Notes: generated by a model from the sequence alone, not told the origin. Shown: positions 1-5,122, numbered from the stretch's first letter. The stretch: 6,961 nucleotides of DNA from CAZUSC01 sp964622915 (GCA_964622915.1 CAZUSC010000096.1:1-6961); one strand, 5' to 3'. Numbers and translations are program-made.

Positions 1-112
1 TTTGACTGGCAGGAATACTGGCCTTGCAACGCCGACACCGCATTGCTTTGTTAGTATATCTTTCTTCCACCTGATAGCGACTTTTGCATTGTGGACAGGT
101 TCTCGTCTCCAT
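1..112 (-). CDS. Zinc-ribbon protein, N-terminal part (runs off the left edge)
   Basis: The minus strand opens with ATG at 112-110, and the frame stays open to the edge for 37 codons. The peptide starts METRTCPQCKSRYQV and has two CxxC knuckles, Cys6/Cys9 and Cys26/Cys29, separated by 16 residues that include a Tyr-Gln-Val stretch. This is the pattern of the MJ0042-type zinc ribbon, often found at the N-terminus of bacterial proteins with membrane or unknown C-terminal parts. A textbook ribosome binding site, AAGGAG, lies 7 bases before the ATG, which fixes the start. The gene is divergent from murI and shares a roughly 110-base intergenic region with it. The ribbon should bind one zinc. What the rest of the protein does cannot be seen. 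Confidence 0.72.
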   Translation of the reverse strand, partial: METRTCPQCKSRYQVEERYTNKAMRCRRCKASIPASQ

Positions 113-119
113 TTCAGAA

Positions 120-125
120 CTCCTT
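120..125 (-). promoter_or_regulatory. Shine-Dalgarno site of the zinc-ribbon gene
   Basis: The minus strand reads AAGGAG followed by a 7-base spacer and ATG. It decides the start of the edge gene. It is one of only two clear Shine-Dalgarno sites in the window, the other belonging to the deformylase. Confidence 0.7.
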
Positions 126-204
126 ATTCAATTGTGATTTGGTGTACGGGTATAACTGCGCCCTTCTACTATTGCCATATTTGGCCCAAAACGCAACCCT
201 GACG

Positions 205-213
205 TGCTATATT
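205..213 (+). promoter_or_regulatory. Candidate extended -10 element directly before murI
   Basis: TGCTATATT fits TGn plus a TATAAT-like hexamer (208-213, five of six matches). No good -35 lies at the usual distance, which extended -10 promoters can tolerate. Initiation about 7 bases downstream would fall at 220-222, almost on the murI ATG at 222. The transcript would then be leaderless or nearly so, consistent with the absence of any Shine-Dalgarno site. Confidence 0.45.
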
Positions 214-221
214 ATTGATTT

Positions 222-1082
222 ATGATCGGTCTATTTGATTCGGGATACGGAGGGTTAACAATTCTGCATGGCATTATCGATCTGCTGCCCCAGTATTCAT
301 ACGTTTATTTGGGAGATAATGCGCGGGCGCCTTATGGGTCCAGAAGCGCTGAAGAAGTCTTTAACTTTACAGTTGAGGGGATGGGTTATCTATTTGACCA
401 GGGATGCCAGTTGGTAATTCTGGCTTGTAACACTGCTTCCACTGGTGCCCTGCGGCGAATTCAGCAGGAAATTTTGCCCAGCCGTTACCCGGACAAAAAA
501 GTTTTAGGAATTGTTGTGCCCACAATTGAGCAGGTAACCGGCATTCCCTGGAAAAACAATAAGCCATCGGTTTCCGCTCCGCTGGGTCAGCTAACAGTTG
601 GCATACTAGCCACGCAGCGGACCGTCGATTCCAAAGTCTACGAGGCAGAAATCCATAAAAGAAATCCTTCCATCCGTGTTGTTCAGCAAGCATGCCCGGA
701 ATTAGTGGAGGCGGTTGAGAGGGGAGCATCAAGAGCAGAGATTGTCCCAATTATTAAAAGCAGTATTCAGAACTTGTATGGTCAAGTGCCGGCTGATGCG
801 GCTCCGATCTCTGCCATTGTACTTGGCTGCACCCATTTTGCTCTAATAGCTGATGACATTCGGCGGGAGCTGCCTGATGGTGTTCGATTATATGAACAGC
901 CAGCAATAGTGGCGAAAAGTTTGAAGCAATATTTGGAAAGCCATCCCGATATTGAAAAAGCATTATCCCTAGGAAAACCAGTCGAGTTTATTACAACAGG
1001 CAACCCGGCAGTGGTATCAGCAATCTCCGACCGTTACTTTAAATCGAATGTGAACTTCAAAAAATACCAACCAGGTTTATAG
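222..1082 (+). CDS. murI: Glutamate racemase
   Basis: This enzyme interconverts L- and D-glutamate in the cytoplasm, supplying D-Glu for the peptidoglycan stem peptide. The 286 residues match the family's usual length. In order there are FDSGYGGL (5-12), GDNARAPYG (31-39), the first catalytic cysteine in ACNTAS (Cys69), and the second in LGCTH (Cys203) with its neighbouring Thr and His. Both halves of the pseudo-symmetric active site are therefore present, and the gene looks intact. A short extra segment rich in Lys, Asn, Pro and Ser (about 108-122) sits between VVPTIE and the TVGILAT strand. The start is set by the ATG just before the GLFDSG motif; nothing upstream in frame looks coding. No Shine-Dalgarno site is seen. 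It is divergent from the zinc-ribbon gene and stands alone on its strand. Confidence 0.96.
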   Translation: MIGLFDSGYGGLTILHGIIDLLPQYSYVYLGDNARAPYGSRSAEEVFNFTVEGMGYLFDQGCQLVILACNTASTGALRRIQQEILPSRYPDKKVLGIVVPTIEQVTGIPWKNNKPSVSAPLGQLTVGILATQRTVDSKVYEAEIHKRNPSIRVVQQACPELVEAVERGASRAEIVPIIKSSIQNLYGQVPADAAPISAIVLGCTHFALIADDIRRELPDGVRLYEQPAIVAKSLKQYLESHPDIEKALSLGKPVEFITTGNPAVVSAISDRYFKSNVNFKKYQPGL

Positions 1083-1097
1083 TCGCTTTCTGCTAAT

Positions 1098-1241
1098 ATG
1101 CAACCACCCTGGTTACTGCTTGCCGTCATCCCGCCGCTAAGCTTACTCGGCACGATGCACCGTTACGCCGTAAACGTCCCTTATAGCGATTCATTATTTT
1201 GGCAGAGAAAAATCGTTTTCGGTAGTAAAAAGTTAAACTAA
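1098..1241 (+). pseudogene. Fragment resembling the N-terminus of a polytopic membrane protein
   Basis: A 47-codon open frame starts at ATG 1098, 15 bases after murI, and ends at TAA 1239-1241. Its peptide begins MQPPWLLLAVIPPLSLLG, a good first membrane helix, and continues MHRYAVNVPYSDSLFW. The arrangement of a hydrophobic helix followed by an aromatic-x-VNVPYxD signature recalls the beginning of large multi-helix membrane proteins with a conserved NVPYWD-like segment. That comparison is from memory and unchecked. After this segment the frame gives a short basic stretch and a stop, and the next 57 bases are AT-rich, so the rest of such a protein is missing. I read it as a 5' remnant of a deleted gene, with the toxin-antitoxin operon now adjacent. 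It could instead be a genuine small membrane peptide or chance; no ribosome binding site supports translation. Confidence 0.35.
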
Positions 1242-1262
1242 GGTTGATCTTTTATTCATCTT

Positions 1263-1282
1263 GTGATATCGTGATTTCATCA
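1263..1282 (+). promoter_or_regulatory. Candidate toxin-antitoxin operator
   Basis: Two adjacent octamers, GTGATATC (1263-1270) and GTGATTTC (1271-1278), differ by one base. The second runs into a perfect inverted repeat TGAT-TTC-ATCA (1272-1282). They lie 16-36 bases before the antitoxin ATG, where antitoxins of this class normally bind to repress their own operon. A weak -10-like ATTAAT follows at 1282-1287. Assignment as an operator is inference from position and symmetry. Confidence 0.4.
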
Positions 1283-1298
1283 TTAATAACCCATACAT

Positions 1299-1511
1299 AT
1301 GAAACTCATCGGCTTAAAGGAACTGCGCCAGAATGTGGCAGAGTATGCCAAAAAGGTGCAGTCCGGGCACACGTTTGTCGTGATGAAGCATTCTAAACCG
1401 TTATTTAAAATCACTCCTATCGATGAAGAAGAGCGGTGGGAGGAAGTTATTGATTTTACCAAGGTTAAGAAGGGTGGAATTGATATTGATGATATGTTGT
1501 CGCGGCTGTAA
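1299..1511 (+). CDS. Type II antitoxin, Phd/YefM-like
   Basis: This 70-residue protein should neutralise the toxin encoded next and repress the operon. Residues 1-40 (MKLIGLKELRQNVAEYAKKV and onward) fit the Phd/YefM N-terminal DNA-binding and dimerisation domain: a short strand, an ELRQN helix, then VVMKHSKPLFKI. The acidic, probably extended C-terminus from about residue 43 (EEERWEEV, DIDDMLSRL) fits the toxin-wrapping segment. Length is typical. The start is the only ATG giving the complete N-terminal strand, and no Shine-Dalgarno site precedes it. The stop lies two bases before the toxin start, the classical antitoxin-first arrangement with translational coupling. Possible operator repeats lie just upstream. 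Confidence 0.85.
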   Translation: MKLIGLKELRQNVAEYAKKVQSGHTFVVMKHSKPLFKITPIDEEERWEEVIDFTKVKKGGIDIDDMLSRL

Positions 1512-1513
1512 CT

Positions 1514-1762
1514 ATGGTCGATCGAGTCGAGAAATTACTGCGCCGTCTTTCTCCCCAGGAACAGCGAGCCATCAAAATTATTTTGAAGCGTATTAAGTCC
1601 GGCAGGGTGGCGGATTTGGATGTCAAAAAGTTAAAGGGAACTAAATCTATATATCGCGTACGGAAAGGGAGCCTGCGGGTAATATATTCGATAGGAGAGC
1701 AAGGAACTATCAAAATTCTAGCTCTGGAACGGCGATCAGACACAACCTACGGCAAATACTAA
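1514..1762 (+). CDS. RelE/ParE-family toxin
   Basis: This small basic 82-residue protein is the toxin partner of the preceding antitoxin. It shows the RelE-superfamily layout: an N-terminal helical hairpin (EKLLRRLSPQEQRAIKIILKRI), the KLKGTKSIYRVRKGSLRVIY core at about 39-58, and the closing strand with ERRSDTTY (72-79). Conserved-type residues present include Lys39, Lys41, Arg48, Arg50, Arg55, Tyr58, Arg74 and Tyr79. These are consistent with a RelE-like ribosome-dependent mRNA endonuclease. ParE-type gyrase poisoning cannot be excluded from sequence alone, though the Arg and Tyr content favours RNA cleavage. There is no Shine-Dalgarno site, and the ATG follows the antitoxin stop after two bases, so expression probably depends on re-initiation. 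Nothing suggests inactivation. Confidence 0.83.
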   Translation: MVDRVEKLLRRLSPQEQRAIKIILKRIKSGRVADLDVKKLKGTKSIYRVRKGSLRVIYSIGEQGTIKILALERRSDTTYGKY

Positions 1763-1771
1763 GCTATAACG

Positions 1772-1805
1772 TCCCGCACTGCCGTTTCGGGAAGACTCAT
1801 TTTTT
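1772..1805 (+). terminator. Weak candidate terminator after the toxin gene
   Basis: TCCCG (1772-1776) pairs with CGGGA (1788-1792) around an 11-base loop, and six T residues occur at 1800-1805. The T run begins seven bases after the stem, so this is a poor intrinsic terminator and may be chance. It sits in the right place, 10 bases after the toxin stop. Confidence 0.3.
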
Positions 1806-1820
1806 CAAGTTGATAATAAA

Positions 1821-1829
1821 TGCTACTTT
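1821..1829 (+). promoter_or_regulatory. Candidate extended -10 element before the lipase-like gene
   Basis: TGCTACTTT fits TGn plus TACTTT (four of six matches to TATAAT), only six bases before the ATG at 1836. An alternative -10, GATAAT, lies at 1812-1817 and would give a leader of roughly 10-15 bases. Either choice leaves no room for a Shine-Dalgarno site, and none is visible. Confidence 0.35.
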
Positions 1830-1835
1830 GAGCAC

Positions 1836-4175
1836 ATGAATATTGCTTGGCTGATACCGGCAACTTTATTACTTATACCAACCGCGGCCGCTGCCCAAAC
1901 TCTTCCTACTCCGGCCACAGACGACCTCTGGGACATTAGCCAAGGCACCGTTGTGACCGCTAATAGCGAACTGCGTGCTGGCTTTGACGGTCGCGATATG
2001 TTGGGAGGCGATTTTGGTGGTATTCCCTTCGAAGTGAAAAGTATCGTATTTGCAGATCACCAGCCCAAAGATACGATTCATGCGATTGACTGGAAAACGG
2101 CAGCGCCCATCCGACTGGAATCGTTTCGTGTCTTTGCCTGGCACAACGTTTCCCGTTCGCTCAACGATCCCTGTACTTATCCTGACGCTCGCGTCCGCGG
2201 ATTTAAGGTGTTCAGACTGTTTGCCAAAAATTCCGGCGGGCAGTGGGAGCAAATCTATGAGCTTGATCCTCTCGTCAACGGCCACTACCGTATTTCGAAT
2301 CCCGAATATCAAGGTATCCTAAATTTTGATCGGCCGATTAACATTAAGCCCTTCCTGCACGAGGGCACAGTTACTCCCGTCACCGCCCAAGAGTGGCGCG
2401 CCGAGTTTGTTCAGGGCGGCGACCCCGATGACACAACTCAATGCACGACCTGGCGGAACGCGACCGGCCCGCGCGTAGTAGAGCTGGATGGATTTGGGGA
2501 AGTAGCTCCTCCCGAGCCTGAACCAGAGCGAGAACCAGTGGTTATTGTTCCAGGACTTGTTGGCTCACACAATCCGGAATGTATTTTGCAAGATCGTTGC
2601 GCGCCGAATGTAGGCACCTGGGACTTTACTCCGACTGTCGACTGGTATGATCCGCTAATTATGCGTTTGGAATCAGAGGGCTACGAACAAGGCAGGGATT
2701 TATTTATAGCCTATTATGATTGGCGGCAAAGTAACATTGAGTCGGCTGTAGAATATCTAAAACCCAAAATTGATGAGGCACTAGCAGCCAGCGGCGCGAG
2801 TAAAGTAGATATAGTTGCTCATAGTATGGGCGGTCTGGTTGCCCGGGCGTATGTGCAGAGCGGGCCCGCCTACCGCGGTGATGTCGACCAGCTAATTATG
2901 CTTGGTACACCGAATGAAGGAGCGGCGGATGCGTACACAGTATTGGAAAGCGGAGAGCTGCCAACCCGATGGGGATTCGCAGCAAATCAGTGGATTAGAC
3001 GCATCGATCGTAGTCTAAAACAAACAAGAAATCGGAAAAGTCTGGCTCGCACTAAATCATTTCGTGAGTTCTTTCCTTCTCTACGTGAACTTATCCCTAT
3101 AAATGCTTTTGTGTTAAAAGAAACTACTTTCTTAAATCCTAATGAGCTTGCGCTGGGAGACAATCTGTTTTTGCAAGCGCTACGCAATACGGCTGGTCGG
3201 CTAGCAGATATTAATGTCTTGACCATTGCTGGCGCTGGCCATGGCACGCTGGATAAAGTAGCGATCACTAACAATCGCAGCCCGGAAGACATTGCCCTTG
3301 AACGCTGGCGTGATGGACATGCTGATCCTGATCCGCCGCAAGAAGATTCGACAGCTGGTGATCAAACTGTTCTTACAGCAAGTGCGCAGGCGGTTGGCAA
3401 TCCATTGGCACCTCTCGATGCTTTACATGAAGAACTGCCTGGTAAAACACAGGATTTAGTCGCTCAAGCACTTCTAGAAAATCCAATTGGCGACTTTGTC
3501 CCTGTTAACTTGGCTAGCTCCGGCTTAGGAATTGACGTTTTATCACCAGTCATGCCTACGATTCACGGTCCAAATGGGGAGATCTTATCTGCAACTGAAA
3601 ACACTTTTGAGAATGCTGTCTTTGATTGGGACACGGGTGATCCTAATAGTATTAAAATGCTTACCATTCTAGATCCGCCGCCAGGAGCATACGCGGTCAA
3701 TTACGTCGGAACCGGCGAAGGCGAATATACAATTATCACTACTTATGCGGATGCTGATGAAACTATCACTACAGAACGCAGCGGTATTACCAGTGCCGCT
3801 ACGCAAGGATCATTTGCAATAACCCTAGATCAAGATTCAATAATTGTGCCGCCGGAAGATATTCTGTTGTTGGCGGAAGAACTTCGAGAAGCGATTAAAG
3901 ATCTTAAAAAGGAAGGTCATATTCGCGGCAAGGCTTTCGGGAATCTCAATGGTGCGGCAGGGCATTTACAAGGGAAAGCTAAATCTTATAAGGAGAACGC
4001 TCAACAATACGGAAATACTAGTGTAGAGGCTCAGAAAAAGTTCGCCGAACTACAGCAAGCGTTCGCTAAGTTCGCCGAGGGATTCCAAGGGCAAATGGGA
4101 TTAGGACTGTTAGACAGCGAGGCAATAATAACAATCAGTGGATACGTCCAACGGCTTGAAGATGCTGGATTGTGA
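1836..4175 (+). CDS. Exported multidomain lipase/esterase-like alpha/beta hydrolase
   Basis: The 779-residue protein begins with a signal peptide (hydrophobic 3-16, then Ala-rich to about residue 20). Residues 27-222 look like a beta-sandwich with a discoidin-like ending (VVELDGF), joined by a Pro/Glu linker (224-234). The hydrolase domain spans about 234-550: VIVPGLVGS (236-244), nucleophile elbow AHSMGG with Ser330, LGTPNEG (356-362), Asp509 in GDQTV and His531 in ALHEELPG. That Ser-Asp-His order matches the LCAT/PDAT-like lipase group. Cysteines 113, 203, 249 and 255 could form two disulfides, as expected outside the membrane. A second beta domain (about 566-668) contains a PPGAYAVNYVGTGEGEY segment. 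The helical end (674-779) vaguely resembles FIMAH-type terminal modules. There is no sorting signal or C-terminal membrane helix, so secretion or non-covalent attachment is likely. Substrate is unknown; phospholipid or another acyl ester is plausible. Confidence 0.8.
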   Translation: MNIAWLIPATLLLIPTAAAAQTLPTPATDDLWDISQGTVVTANSELRAGFDGRDMLGGDFGGIPFEVKSIVFADHQPKDTIHAIDWKTAAPIRLESFRVFAWHNVSRSLNDPCTYPDARVRGFKVFRLFAKNSGGQWEQIYELDPLVNGHYRISNPEYQGILNFDRPINIKPFLHEGTVTPVTAQEWRAEFVQGGDPDDTTQCTTWRNATGPRVVELDGFGEVAPPEPEPEREPVVIVPGLVGSHNPECILQDRCAPNVGTWDFTPTVDWYDPLIMRLESEGYEQGRDLFIAYYDWRQSNIESAVEYLKPKIDEALAASGASKVDIVAHSMGGLVARAYVQSGPAYRGDVDQLIMLGTPNEGAADAYTVLESGELPTRWGFAANQWIRRIDRSLKQTRNRKSLARTKSFREFFPSLRELIPINAFVLKETTFLNPNELALGDNLFLQALRNTAGRLADINVLTIAGAGHGTLDKVAITNNRSPEDIALERWRDGHADPDPPQEDSTAGDQTVLTASAQAVGNPLAPLDALHEELPGKTQDLVAQALLENPIGDFVPVNLASSGLGIDVLSPVMPTIHGPNGEILSATENTFENAVFDWDTGDPNSIKMLTILDPPPGAYAVNYVGTGEGEYTIITTYADADETITTERSGITSAATQGSFAITLDQDSIIVPPEDILLLAEELREAIKDLKKEGHIRGKAFGNLNGAAGHLQGKAKSYKENAQQYGNTSVEAQKKFAELQQAFAKFAEGFQGQMGLGLLDSEAIITISGYVQRLEDAGL

Positions 4176-4492
4176 CATGGTACTCTAAAGATATGATTGC
4201 AGATTGGATACTAATGTTAATTGGAGAATCGCCCGTTGTGTATCCTCAGACCGAAGACAAATTGGCCGTAATGCTTGCATATTTAACCAACCTCATCGTT
4301 CCTTATGGCCAAATCGTTGTTTTTTTTCTGCCGTTTCTGATTATGTGGTGGCGAAAATGGAAATTCTCTCCGCGGAATATAATCATCGCTATAATTATCG
4401 GCGGACTGCTTGCCTGGGGAACCTGGTGGCTTGACTGGTGGATATTGGCTCTAGGCCAAGCTGCCGCTTTTAACGCAATCTACGGGAACTAA
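4172..4492 (+). CDS. Small Trp-rich membrane protein of unknown function
   Basis: The frame can start at GTG 4172, whose last bases overlap the lipase TGA (GTGA), giving 106 residues, or at ATG 4193, giving 99. Neither has a clear Shine-Dalgarno site. The GTGA overlap suggests translational coupling, while the ATG is the better initiation codon. Counting from the GTG, hydrophobic segments lie at about 41-59 and 70-98, separated by a basic WRKWKFSPRN loop that is probably cytoplasmic. Tryptophan is strikingly frequent, as in GTWWLDWWI (83-91). I do not recognise the family. The layout faintly recalls the first half of PAP2-type membrane phosphatases, but none of their catalytic motifs is present, so a truncated relative is only a possibility. 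Its position suggests cotranscription with the lipase and perhaps a role at the membrane with it. Confidence 0.6.
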   Translation: MTWYSKDMIADWILMLIGESPVVYPQTEDKLAVMLAYLTNLIVPYGQIVVFFLPFLIMWWRKWKFSPRNIIIAIIIGGLLAWGTWWLDWWILALGQAAAFNAIYGN

Positions 4493-4505
4493 TAAAAATC
4501 TTTTC

Positions 4506-4533
4506 TTGCAATAAGTGTTTTTTTCTGTATAAT
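4506..4533 (+). promoter_or_regulatory. Strong sigma-70-type promoter of the SpeD homologue
   Basis: TTGCAA (4506-4511) and a perfect TATAAT (4528-4533) are separated by 16 bases containing a run of seven T residues. Initiation would fall near 4540, giving a leader of about 23 bases before the ATG at 4563. This is the best promoter match in the window. Confidence 0.7.
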
Positions 4534-4542
4534 GCACACTGT

Positions 4543-4568
4543 ATTCATTTTTAAATACTTAAATGAAT
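4543..4568 (+). promoter_or_regulatory. Inverted repeat enclosing the SpeD-homologue start codon
   Basis: ATTCATTT (4543-4550) is the exact reverse complement of AAATGAAT (4561-4568), with a 10-base loop. The ATG at 4563-4565 lies in the 3' arm. In RNA the eight pairs are mostly A-U, so the hairpin is weak. The whole repeat lies just downstream of the predicted transcription start, so it could also be a protein-binding site. Confidence 0.4.
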
Positions 4569-4919
4569 GAAGCTGCACCGTGGGGGATGTCAGTAGCGAT
4601 TGATCTTCATGAGTGTCAGCATGACCGCTTGACTGATCCGAAACTGCTGGAGCAATTCGTGACTGAAGTAATTAAGGTAGTAGACATGGAGGCCCATGGT
4701 CCTTGCTATGTCGATCGTTTTGGCGAAGGAAAAATTGAAGGCTACTCGGCTATCCGGTTTATTAAAACTTCCTCAATCGCCGTCCACTTAGACGAGGTGG
4801 GCAATAGAGCGTTCATAGATATATTTAGTTGTAAGCAGTTTGATGCCCAAAAAGCGGCAGACTATTCAAAAGAATTCTTTGGCGCCCAAGCAGTCAAAAC
4901 AACCTCTTTGCTTAGGTGA
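4563..4919 (+). CDS. Divergent S-adenosylmethionine decarboxylase homologue (SpeD family, pyruvoyl type)
   Basis: The 118 residues match the length of the short class 1B SpeD proenzymes, which cut themselves and use a pyruvoyl cofactor made from serine. Compared from memory with the Thermotoga maritima enzyme, spacing is conserved throughout. Gly8 and the HEC of residues 16-18 match the first strand. Ser62, Ser70 (pyruvoyl-forming), His75 and Cys90 match Ser55, Ser63, His68 and Cys83. IDIFSC (85-90) matches IDLFTC. The processing site differs: the usual Glu-Ser-His is Thr69-Ser70-Ser71, and the following TWPE is LDE. Processing therefore seems possible, but substrate choice may have changed. 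Some SpeD relatives are known to decarboxylate arginine or ornithine instead of AdoMet. No spermidine synthase or other polyamine gene is nearby. Start M1 is chosen because it keeps the family N-terminus; no Shine-Dalgarno site is seen. Confidence 0.72.
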   Translation: MNEAAPWGMSVAIDLHECQHDRLTDPKLLEQFVTEVIKVVDMEAHGPCYVDRFGEGKIEGYSAIRFIKTSSIAVHLDEVGNRAFIDIFSCKQFDAQKAADYSKEFFGAQAVKTTSLLR

Positions 4920-4951
4920 ACCAATTACCGTAACTCGGCCTTTCTAAAGCT

Positions 4952-4979
4952 AAGGGTTAAAAACAAAGGGTTAAAAACA
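4952..4979 (+). repeat. Perfect tandem duplication of a 14-bp unit
   Basis: AAGGGTTAAAAACA occurs twice without a gap (4952-4965 and 4966-4979). The repeat starts 33 bases after the SpeD-homologue stop and ends about 28 bases before the -35 element of the deformylase promoter. It may be a replication-slippage duplication or a paired regulator-binding site. It lies where composition changes from the AT-richer left part to the GC-richer right part. Confidence 0.75.
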
Positions 4980-5006
4980 TCATCTTGCCTTAGACAAGAC
5001 TGGCAA

Positions 5007-5035
5007 TTGACGTTTCCCGCTCGATCGAATACAAC
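5007..5035 (+). promoter_or_regulatory. Sigma-70-type promoter of the deformylase gene
   Basis: TTGACG (5007-5012) and TACAAC (5030-5035) are separated by exactly 17 bases. Initiation would be near 5042, giving a leader of roughly 80 bases before the ATG at 5123. The leader contains a terminator-like hairpin at 5056-5073. Confidence 0.55.
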
Positions 5036-5055
5036 ACACTTGCAACTGCATACAT

Positions 5056-5073
5056 GCCCATTTCGGGCTTTTT
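5056..5073 (+). terminator. Terminator-like hairpin in the deformylase leader
   Basis: GCCC (5056-5059) pairs with GGGC (5065-5068) around the loop ATTTC, followed immediately by five T residues. The stem has only four pairs, so its strength is doubtful. It could terminate read-through from the SpeD homologue 140 bases upstream. If the promoter at 5007-5035 is real, it instead lies inside the deformylase leader and could attenuate it. Confidence 0.4.
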
Positions 5074-5108
5074 GTGTGTAGTACGCGCCCACCTGTTCTT
5101 TAGGCAAT

Positions 5109-5113
5109 TGGAG
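5109..5113 (+). promoter_or_regulatory. Shine-Dalgarno site deciding the deformylase start
   Basis: TGGAG precedes the ATG at 5123 by nine bases. The same frame is open back to an ATG at 5054, but that codon lies within the leader hairpin region and has no ribosome binding site, so 5123 is preferred. Confidence 0.6.
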
Positions 5114-5122
5114 ATAAACACC

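Noticed and set aside
2..202. Plus-strand open frame at the left edge (66 codons)
   Set aside because: It lies opposite the zinc-ribbon gene, which has paired CxxC knuckles and a perfect Shine-Dalgarno site. The plus frame has no recognisable domain and no initiation signal.
1102..1114. AACCA-CCC-TGGTT hairpin as a murI terminator
   Set aside because: The five-pair stem has no T run after it, and it falls within the 1098-1241 reading frame.
1869..2312. Minus-strand 147-codon frame inside the lipase gene
   Set aside because: It is antisense to a clearly coding region with a signal peptide and domain structure, and has no motif of its own.
4979..5031. Possible tRNA or structured RNA between the SpeD homologue and def
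   Set aside because: TTGCC/GGCAA and a GATCGAAT segment gave a passing resemblance, but no acceptor stem, anticodon arm or canonical T-loop can be assembled.
4925..5107. Minus-strand open frame with several Cys residues (VCSCKC and NCQSC)
   Set aside because: The Cys pattern hints at a zinc site, but the start would be TTG without a ribosome binding site, and the frame covers the tandem repeat, the def promoter and the leader hairpin. It is most likely chance.
5054..5122. In-frame upstream extension of the deformylase from ATG 5054
   Set aside because: The 23 extra residues begin inside the leader hairpin region with no Shine-Dalgarno site, whereas ATG 5123 has TGGAG nine bases before it.
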